This document shows positions 1 to 6,050 of a stretch of DNA of 9,493 bases, in pieces. A program made the translations under genes and the position numbers. Within the stretch, counting starts at the first letter, position 1. Each line of letters starts with the position of its first letter. The DNA is from Eubacteriaceae bacterium (GTDB lineage Bacteria; Bacillota_A; Clostridia; Eubacteriales; Anaerofustaceae): the NCBI GenBank assembly GCA_031280495.1, contig JAITGT010000074.1:1-9493 (forward strand), read 5' to 3'. The notes beneath the pieces are model-generated. The model searched no databases, had not been told where the DNA came from, and saw only the letters and a list, made by a program, of their open reading frames with translations.

Positions 1-217
1 CGCTTTCAATGTTAGAAAGTTTCACTCGAAAGTCCAAAACAACAGGCTCGGAAAGAAGCTTCACCAAAAGACTGTCTGACTGTGCCAATCGCTGTATTTG
101 CAATATGATTGCCCGCATAGCGCCTTGGCGCGTCATAGGCGCTATTTCTTGCGCCTATGACGCAGATAAAATAGTAAATATAACTAAATTTCCATTAACT
201 ATGCAAAAGGGGGCTGC
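1..217. other. Unassigned left flank with a perfect hairpin
   Basis: I recognise no gene in this stretch. A plus-strand reading frame from position 9 runs on into sequence antisense to the IS256 transposase, so it is not credible as a gene. A minus-strand frame of about 45 codons starts at 136 and runs off the window edge, without a visible ribosome binding site or known motif. The stretch is AT-richer than the adjacent IS. Under the inversion model it is the sequence just outside the left breakpoint. Confidence 0.4.
130..163. repeat. Perfect 13-bp hairpin with 8-nt loop
   Basis: GCGTCATAGGCGC (130-142) is followed by TATTTCTT and then its exact reverse complement, GCGCCTATGACGC (151-163). 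Neither side carries a T-run, so it is not an obvious intrinsic terminator. A second, mutually exclusive 8-bp pairing is possible between ATAGCGCC (117-124) and GGCGCTAT (138-145). No gene is assigned on either side, so the role is unknown. Confidence 0.6.
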
Positions 218-255
218 CGCAATAGAATATTTTCATTTTGCGGCAGCCCCTTTGC
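203..255. repeat. Quasi-palindrome at the IS256 breakpoint
   Basis: The left arm (203-222) and right arm (238-255) are inverted copies that differ only by one extra A and one extra G in the left arm. The uninterrupted core is GGGGCTGCCGCAA (210-222) paired with TTGCGGCAGCCCC (238-250), with a 15-nt AT-rich loop. The right arm lies in the IS256 transposase frame (codons for Q-R-G-C-R), and the left arm reaches past the end of recognisable IS sequence. On the minus strand it ends in a short T4 run, so weak termination is also possible. Confidence 0.6.
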
Positions 256-947
256 GCGTCCGAGGCTGCAAGCCTCACCCCGCGCAGGCCCCGGCTGCAC
301 AGCCCCCTCAAAAGCTGCTTCCACAGCTCCCCCGTCTCAGCCGCCCCTAGCTTCATGCCCAGGATATGGCGCGTGCCGCCTGGATCAACGCCTATAGCGA
401 CAGCCAGGGTCATGGAGCGGGCATGCCCGCCCTCGCGCGCCTTGGGGAATGTGGCGTCCAAGCAGGCATAGGGAAACTCCCCGAGAGGCCTTTCCCTGAA
501 CTCTTCCACTGTCTTTGACAGCTCAGCGCAAAGGCGGGAGGCTTTGCTCTTGCCGAACTCTATTCCGAGGCTCTCCACGAGCTTCTCCACTTTCCGCGTG
601 CTCACGCTGTTTATGCAGTCCTACTGTATAACAGAGAGCAGAGCCTTGCCAACATTTCTCCTGGGCTCCAGAAACGAGGGATAGCAGCTTCCCTCGCGCA
701 GCTTGGGGATGGCCAGCTGGACGCTGCCCGCGGCAGTGTCCAGCTGGCGCCTTCTTGCGCCGTTGAGGCTCGCCGTCCGCGACTCGCTGCGCCCGCAACG
801 GGCGGCGCCGGCGCTGGCCTCAGCTTCCAGCTGCATGAGCATGTTTGGCGCGCCCTCAAGCGCAGCGCGCATAAAATCCACTGTCCCGGCCTCGCTCAAC
901 AGCTTGCCTAACTCCTCCGAAAGGCACTTTCTGTCCTTGGGTGCCAT
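218..947 (-). pseudogene. IS256-family (mutator) transposase, N-terminal half, broken
   Basis: This is the N-terminal part of a DDE transposase of the IS256 family. ATG at 947 follows a strong ribosome binding site (AAGGAGG, 954-960, 6-nt spacing). Family landmarks appear in order: an N-terminal helical region, the stretch AIPKLREGSCYPSFLEPRR, STRKVE, then LDATF with the first catalytic Asp and SDAQRG with the second. A TAG stop at 621-623 lies in frame between Q and the expected ...VNGVSTRK segment. It replaces a codon that is usually Glu, so this is a point nonsense mutation rather than a frameshift. Family resemblance ends near 224-218, and the frame then runs into unrelated sequence and stops at 195. 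The C-terminal half with the third catalytic residue is missing here. A matching half lies on the opposite strand at 7565-7968. Not functional. Confidence 0.88.
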
Positions 948-1021
948 CTTTTGCCTCCTTGAATTTGTTTTGGTTAACCCAAGGATAAGGATGGCTCCCT
1001 TTTTAGTCCTGCCTTTTGTCG

Positions 1022-1046
1022 AAATTTACACCACTGCTTGAGACTC
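1022..1046. repeat. IS256-type terminal inverted repeat, transposase 5' side
   Basis: Read in the transposase sense this end contains AGTGGTGTAAATTT, about 75 bp before the start codon. The end beyond the C-terminal half (8030-8054) contains AGTGGCGTAAGATT. The two 25-bp ends agree at 17 positions without gaps, including an outer GTCTC block. The outer boundary is uncertain by a few bases. I see no target duplication when the bases outside this end are compared with those outside 8054. Confidence 0.6.
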
Positions 1047-1203
1047 TACCGAGAGAGCGCGCATAAGAAAGACGATCTTTCCGAAAAATCGCTTGAGGCT
1101 CTAATGGAAGCAGAGGCAATTGCCAATAGGGAGATCCCGTCGAAGAAATACAGAAGCTTTGCCGAAATGCTGCAGGATCTTGCTGATTGGCAGACCGAAT
1201 AGC
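1047..1203 (+). pseudogene. DinJ/RelB-family antitoxin, C-terminal remnant
   Basis: The reading frame ending at TAG 1201-1203 encodes SLEALMEAEAIANREI followed by SKKYRSFAEMLQDLAD. This resembles the C-terminal part of DinJ/RelB antitoxins, with the E-A-E-x-I-A helix, a short basic turn, then Y-x-S-x-x-E-M/L. Antitoxins of this type neutralise RelE/YafQ-like mRNA-cutting toxins. No start codon or N-terminal ribbon-helix-helix part is present, because the frame enters directly from the IS256 end. The most economical reading is that the IS inserted into the gene. The identification rests on family pattern alone and is moderate. An unrelated short helical protein is possible. Confidence 0.45.
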
Positions 1204-1227
1204 AGATTTGAGTGATCGGGAAAGGAA

Positions 1228-1350
1228 ATGTTATTGATTCCAGGCTGGATGGCAAATCTCTTTAAGGCATGCATCCGAAAAAGGGACTATACCTATGACT
1301 TTTCGCAGAGGATTTGGAAGCTTTTGAGGCGACGCGATAGCAAGGGGTGA
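1228..1350 (+). pseudogene. Short frame after the antitoxin remnant, possible toxin stub
   Basis: A 40-codon frame starts at ATG 1228, 24 bases after the antitoxin stop, in the place where a YafQ/RelE-type toxin gene would be expected. It contains LFKACIRKRDYTYDFSQ, which faintly resembles the early YafQ pattern (FKKxLKxxKKRGYD). It ends after a few more codons and lacks the toxin core and catalytic C-terminus. A purine-rich GGGAAAGG lies just before the start but is very close to it. It is either a decayed toxin or chance; the resemblance is weak. Confidence 0.2.
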
Positions 1351-1399
1351 AATCCCGTCGCAAATTACGCTAGCCATTGAGAAATGTTCCTTGACATGA
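1311..1399 (+). pseudogene. Second DinJ-like antitoxin fragment, frameshifted
   Basis: GAT-TTG-GAA-GCT-TTT-GAG-GCG (from 1311) reads DLEAFEA. After a frame change, DAIARGEIPSQ continues from 1331 and ends at TGA 1397-1399. Set beside LEALMEAEAIANREIPS at about 1092-1142, this is the same motif again, which points to a decayed duplicate of the antitoxin C-terminus about 220 bp downstream. The similarity also shows on the opposite strand, where both copies read DGIS(L/P)LAIAS. No start, no single frame, not functional. Confidence 0.4.
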
Positions 1400-1523
1400 G
1401 GAATCGGAAGCCGCAAACCTAAGGTTTAGGGCAGCAAGACTCCATTCTTGCATTAAGACAGCTATGTGTTCCTCCCTCATTGCAGTTAACGCGAACAGAG
1501 CCGCGCAGCACATATTTTTTCAT
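1400..1523. other. Short gap between remnants
   Basis: About 120 bp between the antitoxin-like fragments and the Abi-like fragment. It holds only a small palindrome, AAACCTAAGGTTT near 1416-1428. No gene, promoter or RNA signal is recognised. Confidence 0.3.
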
Positions 1524-1690
1524 CTATGCTAAACCAGTGACAGAACAGTTGTCCTCCTTAAGCATCAGAGAACACCAGTTTTCAGGAAATCCAACATGCA
1601 ATAGGCGTATAGTTTCTTGGTGTATTGAAACAAGCTCTTCCATTGACTTAAGAATCTCCATATTCCATTTTTTATTATCGGCTGTAAATG
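1524..1690 (-). pseudogene. Possible Abi-family protein, C-terminal remnant
   Basis: On the minus strand a frame ending at TAG 1526-1524 reads NKKWNMEILKSMEELVSI, then a short segment, then GFPENW near the end. A C-terminal (M/L)GFPxNW motif preceded by a Leu/Glu helix is how many Abi_2-type abortive-infection proteins end. Upstream (above about 1690) the frame runs antisense through the IS630 remnant, so the body of the gene is missing. The other side of the IS630 remnant opens directly into the cysE region and does not supply the lost part. The call rests on this short motif and is tentative. If right, this is a dead phage-defence gene. Confidence 0.35.
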
Positions 1691-2328
1691 AGAAAAAAAG
1701 GACCCTTGGGTAGACTCTTAAAAAAACGCTGGCCGCAGCGGAGCGGCAGTCGCCCGCCAATGCCGAAAAAAGGGCTGAATACATAAAAATTCAAAAATTT
1801 ATTCCGGCTTCCAAGATTGCGTTTTTGGACGAAACAGGAATAAACACATGCATGGCAAAGCCGTACGGATGGGGAAAAGGCAAGGTAAAAGAGCATGTGC
1901 CAGACGCGCGCAGGCACGCAGCGGCGCTCATCTCAGCGGTTTCCCTTGAGGGCCCCCTCGCCCCGTTTATGTTTGAGGGATCGCTTAACGGGGCTATTTT
2001 TTCAGGCTATGCCGAGAAATTTCTGATACCCTCGCTGCCAAGGGGGAGCGTGCTGGCAATGGACAGTTTGTCGGCCCGCAAAGCGGCGAGGGCGTGCGCG
2101 GCCTTCCTCAAGGCAGGAATCCATATACTGTGCCTTCCACCATATTCGCCAGACTTGAACCCGACACAGATGATGTGGGCAAAACTTAAGGGAATACTCA
2201 AAGAAGAGAAGCCAAGGGCCCAGGAAGCTTTGGCAGACGCGGCAGGCTCAGCGCTTGGGCCAGTCACGCAGGCGGATATTGAGGGCTGTTTTTTACATGA
2301 CGGATACACACGTCTAAAATTCGCTTAG
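1691..2328 (+). pseudogene. IS630-family transposase, 5'-truncated and catalytically altered
   Basis: This is the DDE half of an IS630/Tc1-type transposase. FLDETG (Asp at 1828-1830) gives the first catalytic Asp, VLAMDSLSARK the second, and PPYSPDLNPTQMMWAKLK is the third motif. The family normally has NPIE there, but codon 2167-2169 is CAG (Gln), so the final catalytic Glu is missing. The linker KKTLAAAER precedes the domain. The preceding codons (GPLGRLL) are in another frame, with a run of seven A (1720-1726) at the switch. This could be a genuine -1 slippery site, known in some IS630 elements, or a deletion. The N-terminal helix-turn-helix part (about 100 or more residues) is absent. The longest open frame begins with TTG at 1825. 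Stop TAG at 2326-2328. Not functional. Confidence 0.82.
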
Positions 2329-2384
2329 CTATAAAGAGACAGATGCGCTTTGTCTGACCCAATGCGCCTTGGAATGGAAGCGAG

Positions 2385-3299
2385 TCATGGCTTTTCGTTC
2401 CCTTTGATTTCAGGATGTGGAGTCATGTTGTATACATATGAATATGGCGACACAGATGACGTTAGCCACACATTTCCTCCAATAATTGAGTCATGGCCAA
2501 CTGTCGTGTCTCCACCCAAAATGGTTGCATGCGCATAAATGACAACATTGTCCTCAATGTTCGGATGGCGCTTTATTGCAAGGATTGTGCCCTTCTCGTC
2601 TGTCAAGAAAGACTTTGCTCCTAAGGTTACGCCTTGATAAAGCTTAACATTGCTGCCAATATGAGTTGTCTCCCCAATAACGACGCCTGTGCCGTGGTCA
2701 ATAAAGAAACTGTTGCCTATGCCTGCGCCAGGATGAATGTCAATGCCTGTGTGGCTGTGAGCAAGCTCTGTCATCATGCGTGGGATGATAGGCACATCTC
2801 GAACCCAAAATTCATGTGCAAGGCGGTAGATCATAATAGCTTCAAAACACGGATAGCTGAGCACGATCTCCTCTTTTGATTTCGCTGCAGGATCTCCGTC
2901 AAAAGCTGCCTGAATGTCAGTGGCGAGTGCTGCCCGAATTTTTGGCAGTTCGCCTATAAAAGATTTGGCAATTGCAGCGCTTCTCAAACTGCAGTCTTTC
3001 TCTCCTTCTCCATCAATGCACAGTGTAGCAAGCACATGCTCCAATAGAGCGTCAAGTAAAGCAGCAGCTGAGCTGACATGGCTTTGGATAATAGATCCGA
3101 GATACTTTTCATCCGTGCCGGATGAGTCAAAAACAGCAGGAAAAAGTGCGCACTGCAGGTGGTTAATTAGCGTACTAACGCGCTCCTTCATGCTAAATCC
3201 GCAAAGAGGCGCTTCTTGGCTGTCGCACTCGTTAATTTTGACCAGCCTTGCAATAACATCTTGCGTTTCTTCGTCAAGCCAGCTTTGCATTCTATTCAT
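2385..3299 (-). CDS. cysE: Serine O-acetyltransferase, long form
   Basis: This enzyme transfers acetyl from acetyl-CoA to L-serine, giving O-acetylserine, the first step of cysteine synthesis in the cytoplasm. With the ATG at 3299 it has 304 residues. Residues about 1-170 form the long helical N-terminal part typical of clostridial and EpsC-like enzymes. The left-handed beta-helix follows at about 180-285. [23 protein letters not shown] carries the catalytic Asp (187) and His (202), then [20 protein letters not shown] and [12 protein letters not shown] ten codons upstream (3329) is open in frame but lies at the predicted transcription start of the 3336-3341 promoter, so the ATG, preceded by AAGGA, is preferred. 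The C-terminal tail is short. No cysK lies in the window. The terminator is unclear: between its stop and the IS630 remnant there are only weak stems. Confidence 0.92.
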   Translation of the reverse strand: MNRMQSWLDEETQDVIARLVKINECDSQEAPLCGFSMKERVSTLINHLQCALFPAVFDSSGTDEKYLGSIIQSHVSSAAALLDALLEHVLATLCIDGEGEKDCSLRSAAIAKSFIGELPKIRAALATDIQAAFDGDPAAKSKEEIVLSYPCFEAIMIYRLAHEFWVRDVPIIPRMMTELAHSHTGIDIHPGAGIGNSFFIDHGTGVVIGETTHIGSNVKLYQGVTLGAKSFLTDEKGTILAIKRHPNIEDNVVIYAHATILGGDTTVGHDSIIGGNVWLTSSVSPYSYVYNMTPHPEIKGNEKP

Positions 3300-3335
3300 C
3301 CCATCCTTGTCAGTGTTTAGGGTTCTCACACCACT

Positions 3336-3364
3336 ATTATACTAGTTCTTGCTTTGTGTTGGAA
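3336..3364 (-). promoter_or_regulatory. cysE promoter candidate
   Basis: On the minus strand TATAAT (3341-3336) lies 17 bp after TTCCAA (3364-3359), which matches three of six bases of the -35 consensus. Transcription would start near 3329, leaving about 30 nt of leader before the ATG at 3299. The -35 hexamer is the same six base pairs used by cooT on the other strand. Confidence 0.5.
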
Positions 3365-3386
3365 ATATCAGCATGTATGCTATAAT
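3359..3386 (+). promoter_or_regulatory. cooT promoter, extended -10
   Basis: TTGGAA (3359-3364, four of six matches to TTGACA), a 16-bp spacer, then TGCTATAAT (3378-3386), a perfect extended -10 element. The start would lie near 3393, with a leader of about 17 nt that includes the ribosome binding site AAGAGGTG (3396-3403). Confidence 0.65.
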
Positions 3387-3409
3387 CGGCGTAGAAAGAG
3401 GTGAAATAA

Positions 3410-3601
3410 ATGTGCGAGTCTACTGCATACCTAGTTTCCAGTGAAGGCACATTGCCCATCATGGAGAACGTGATATATGCCGTCCCTCAAAAAGACGGGC
3501 AGGTGTTTTTAGAGGATATTCTTGGCGAACAAAAGACTGTTCACGGCAGGCTCAAAGAAATAAAGCTCCTTGACCATAAAATCCTCATTGAAGCGGTTTA
3601 G
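3410..3601 (+). CDS. CooT-family small nickel-binding protein
   Basis: A 63-residue protein beginning MCESTAYL, followed by VIYAVPQKDGQVFLEDILGE, a G-R-L-K-E-I segment and the terminal DHKILIE. This is the whole length and pattern of the CooT family (formerly annotated as a small RNA-binding protein). Family members bind nickel through the conserved Cys2; in Rhodospirillum rubrum CooT helps mature carbon monoxide dehydrogenase. Here no CODH or hydrogenase gene is in view, so the client enzyme is unknown. The start is well supported: AAGAGGTG stands 6 nt upstream of the ATG. It is transcribed away from cysE and converges on dacF, with only three bases between the two stop codons. Confidence 0.82.
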   Translation: MCESTAYLVSSEGTLPIMENVIYAVPQKDGQVFLEDILGEQKTVHGRLKEIKLLDHKILIEAV

Positions 3602-3604
3602 CCA

Positions 3605-4774
3605 TCAATAGAATTCTGGGAGGGCGCGCGCAAAATACTCAAAATAAGAGCATTTTGCAGCGTCTTCCGCTGCAATGGCATCCATTGTTTCAATTAACTC
3701 CCCTTCGCGCTTAATATAAACTGTTCCAACCTTCTCTCCCGCTTTGATTGGAGCCGAAAGCTTCTTGTTGTTTATGTCTGTCACAATTTCATATTCAGGG
3801 GCTTCGCTCTTTTTTGTCAGCTTGTATGCATCCTTCGAAACTGTGACATTGAGCGTCTGATTTTTTGCATTAAAGACATGCGCCGTGCCGATTGGCTCCC
3901 AAGCCTTAACTGGATAATTTGCTTTGTATTGCGAATAACCCCATTGCATAAGGGCTGTCGCTTCTCTAAAGCGCGTTTCAGAATCTTTGCTTCCCATTAG
4001 CACGCAAATGAGGCGCAGCCCATCAACTTCCCCGGTCGCGGAAATGCAGTGCCCTGCTTCCGAAGTATAGCCTGTTTTTAAGCCGTCAATATAATCCAGA
4101 CGGCTTATCAGCTTATTTGTGTTGGCAAGAGTCCGCTTAACGCTGTTTCCTTTTCCAACATAAACGTCTTTCATCCATGTATCGGTGAATTCCAAAATTT
4201 TGGGATGCTTTAAGAGTTCGCGCGACATGACAGCGATGTCATTCGCTGAAGTGTAGTGCCCCTCAGCATGCAAGCCGCATGCAGAGTTGAAGTGTGTGTC
4301 TGACATACCCAGCTCTGACGCACGGCTGTTCATCATGTCAATGAACTCGCTGACTGTTCCGCCTAAATGTGCAGCAAGGGCATTGGCGGCATCGTTTGCG
4401 CTTTCGACAGCTACTCCATAGAGCAACTCCTCAACAGTGCGCACTTCCCCTGTCTCCAGGTATAGCTGCGTTCCTCCTGTTTTTGCCGCTTCCTCCGAGA
4501 CAGTAATTGGATCCTGAAAATCCAGCTCGCCGCGATCAATGGCCTCCATGACAAGCAGCATTGTCATAACTTTTGTGACGCTGGCAGGCTCGCGCTTCTC
4601 ATGGGAATTTTTCTCAAACAAAACCTCACCGCTCTTGGCATCTATGAGAATTGCGCCCACAGCACTCAAGTTATCAATGCTGATGGCTGCCGCCGCTGCA
4701 AAGGCAGGAGCTGGGGCATAAAGGGCGATGGAGAGAATTAAAGCGCCAGACAGGGCGCTGAGTGACTTTTTCAT
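3605..4774 (-). CDS. dacF: D-alanyl-D-alanine carboxypeptidase (DacF/PBP5 type)
   Basis: A 389-residue exported serine peptidase (family S11) that removes the terminal D-Ala from peptidoglycan stem peptides and so lowers cross-linking. The signal peptide covers residues 1 to about 26 (KK, hydrophobic core, A-F-A). All three active-site motifs are present: S65-V-T-K68 (nucleophile Ser65, Lys68), S125-A-N127 and K233-T-G235. A PBP5-type C-terminal beta domain follows at about 290-365. The end, YFEYFARALPEFY, could be a short amphipathic membrane anchor. GGAGG (minus strand, near 4783-4787) stands 8 nt before the ATG. It lies 44 bp after deoB on the same strand. In B. subtilis dacF is a forespore gene near drm, and spoIIM nearby fits that. 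Without a clear forespore promoter it could instead be a general dacA-like enzyme. Confidence 0.9.
   Translation of the reverse strand: MKKSLSALSGALILSIALYAPAPAFAAAAAISIDNLSAVGAILIDAKSGEVLFEKNSHEKREPASVTKVMTMLLVMEAIDRGELDFQDPITVSEEAAKTGGTQLYLETGEVRTVEELLYGVAVESANDAANALAAHLGGTVSEFIDMMNSRASELGMSDTHFNSACGLHAEGHYTSANDIAVMSRELLKHPKILEFTDTWMKDVYVGKGNSVKRTLANTNKLISRLDYIDGLKTGYTSEAGHCISATGEVDGLRLICVLMGSKDSETRFREATALMQWGYSQYKANYPVKAWEPIGTAHVFNAKNQTLNVTVSKDAYKLTKKSEAPEYEIVTDINNKKLSAPIKAGEKVGTVYIKREGELIETMDAIAAEDAAKCSYFEYFARALPEFY
3630..3658. terminator. Stem-loop near the convergent cooT/dacF ends
   Basis: GCAAAATACTC (3630-3640), a 7-nt loop, and GAGCATTTTGC (3648-3658) pair with one mismatch. It sits inside the last codons of dacF, just past the end of cooT, where a terminator for cooT would be expected. 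No T-run follows on either strand, so intrinsic termination is doubtful. Confidence 0.25.
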
Positions 4775-4818
4775 AATAAAACCTCCGAGTAATTATACGA
4801 AGGCATTGGTAAAAATAG

Positions 4819-5991
4819 TCACGTATAGGAAATATCGGGGAAAAAACTCGTGCCTTTCCAAACGGGGGGCATACTGAAGAAATCTGCAAGCGTTGCAGCA
4901 ACGTCGGAGAAGCTGGATCGAATGCCAAGATCGACAGGCCTCATTCCCTTTTGATAGGCAAGAATAGGCACATATTCCCTGGAATGGTCGGTGGACGGCG
5001 TTGAAGGGTCGTTTCCATGATCCGCTGTAATAACCAAAAGGTCGCTCTCTCCCATTGCCTCGATATAGCGAGGCAAGCTTTCGTCGAATTCTTTAAGAGC
5101 GGCAGCGTAGCCTGCCACATTGTTTCTGTGCCCGTATAGCTGATCAAAATCAACAAGGTTTGTGAATATCAAGCCATTGTCCAACTCTTTTATGGCTTTG
5201 AGCGTTTCCTGAATACCTTGCGCATTCGTCTCAGTGTGTACTGCATTTGTGATTCCCTTTCCGGCAAATAAGTCAGATATTTTTCCGATTGCGACAACAG
5301 GCATGCCCGATTGAGATAAAACGTCCAAGAGCGTTGGTTTTGATGGCAGCATGGAGAAGTCCCTTCGATTGGGAGTGCGAGTAAAATCCTTTGGGCTGCC
5401 GCCCAAAAAAGGTCGCGCAATGACGCGGGCAACTCTATATTTGTCCAGCATTCTTCGAGTTATTTCGCATACTCGATAAAGCTCTTTGAGAGGAACGATC
5501 TTTTCATGGGCCGCAATCTGAAATACGCTGTCTGCTGATGTATAGACAATCAGCTTTCTTGTCTGCATATGCTCAGCGCCATATGCTTTGATGACCTCTG
5601 TGCCGCTGTATGGACGGTTGCAGAGCACTCCAAAACCGGTTTTGTCTGTGAATTCCCGTATCAACTCATCTGGAAAGCCCACTGGAAAAGTGGCAAAGGC
5701 TTCATTCACGATAAGGCCTGCTATTTCCCAATGTCCTGTTGTAGAGTCTTTTCCTTCTGAGCATTCCTTCATTTTGCCGTACGCGCCTATTGGGGGCTTC
5801 CTGTTTTGGGGCAAGCTTGTCCCCTGGATATGGCAAAGCCCGAGAGATTCAAGGTTTGCAAGCCGAAAATCTGGAGTAAGGGAATAGATATGCCCCAATG
5901 TGTCTGAGCCTTCATCACCATATGCTGGCGAGTCCGGCAGCTCGCCAATGCCCACACTGTCTATCACTATAAGCGCAGCTTTTCCCCCCAT
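4819..5991 (-). CDS. deoB: Phosphopentomutase
   Basis: Interconverts ribose-1-phosphate and ribose-5-phosphate (also the deoxy forms) in nucleoside salvage, in the cytoplasm. It has the alkaline-phosphatase-type fold with two manganese ions. With the ATG at 5991 it has 390 residues, the normal length. Motifs: metal ligand Asp11 in VIDSVGIGELPDS, GSDTLGH at 28-34, the phosphorylated Thr85 in KDSTTGHWE, FTRTPNRRDF at 203-212, LVDFDQLYGHRNN with Asp281 and His288, TADHGND with Asp324/His325, and TDHSRE with His336. The Bacillus cereus nucleophile is also Thr85, which supports this start over the in-frame GTG three codons upstream. GGGAG lies 8 nt before the ATG. It follows spoIIM by about 60 bp and precedes dacF by 44 bp on the same strand. 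Confidence 0.96.
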   Translation of the reverse strand: MGGKAALIVIDSVGIGELPDSPAYGDEGSDTLGHIYSLTPDFRLANLESLGLCHIQGTSLPQNRKPPIGAYGKMKECSEGKDSTTGHWEIAGLIVNEAFATFPVGFPDELIREFTDKTGFGVLCNRPYSGTEVIKAYGAEHMQTRKLIVYTSADSVFQIAAHEKIVPLKELYRVCEITRRMLDKYRVARVIARPFLGGSPKDFTRTPNRRDFSMLPSKPTLLDVLSQSGMPVVAIGKISDLFAGKGITNAVHTETNAQGIQETLKAIKELDNGLIFTNLVDFDQLYGHRNNVAGYAAALKEFDESLPRYIEAMGESDLLVITADHGNDPSTPSTDHSREYVPILAYQKGMRPVDLGIRSSFSDVAATLADFFSMPPVWKGTSFFPDISYT

Positions 5992-6015
5992 ATTGAGCAC
6001 TCCCGTTTTCCCTTC

Positions 6016-6045
6016 ATTATATCTCAGTTAGACTATGTTTGTCTG
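6016..6045 (-). promoter_or_regulatory. deoB promoter candidate
   Basis: CAGACA (6045-6040, matching GACA of the -35 consensus), an 18-bp spacer and a perfect TATAAT (6021-6016) lie between the spoIIM stop and deoB. The start would be near 6009, giving a leader of about 18 nt. This would let deoB be expressed in vegetative cells independently of spoIIM. Confidence 0.45.
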
Positions 6046-6050
6046 GCCGC

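Noticed and set aside
203..255. Hairpins at the left end as a CRISPR or repeat array
   Set aside because: The two hairpins (130-163 and 203-255) are unrelated in sequence and there is no periodic repeat-spacer pattern.
9..350. 113-codon plus-strand open frame at the left edge
   Set aside because: Its second half is the antisense of the IS256 transposase and of the quasi-palindrome; no ribosome binding site or family motif.
2330..2384. Terminator for cysE or terminal repeat of the IS630 remnant
   Set aside because: Only 4-5 bp stems such as AGACA/TGTCT, no T-run in the right place, and no opposite IS630 end to compare with because the 5' part is lost.
3327..3329. GTG as the start of cysE, ten codons upstream of the ATG
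   Set aside because: It coincides with the predicted transcription start of the 3336-3341 promoter and has no ribosome binding site.
4792..4797. TATAAT (minus strand) directly upstream of dacF as a -10 element
   Set aside because: No acceptable -35 at 16-18 bp, and the start would fall inside the ribosome binding site.
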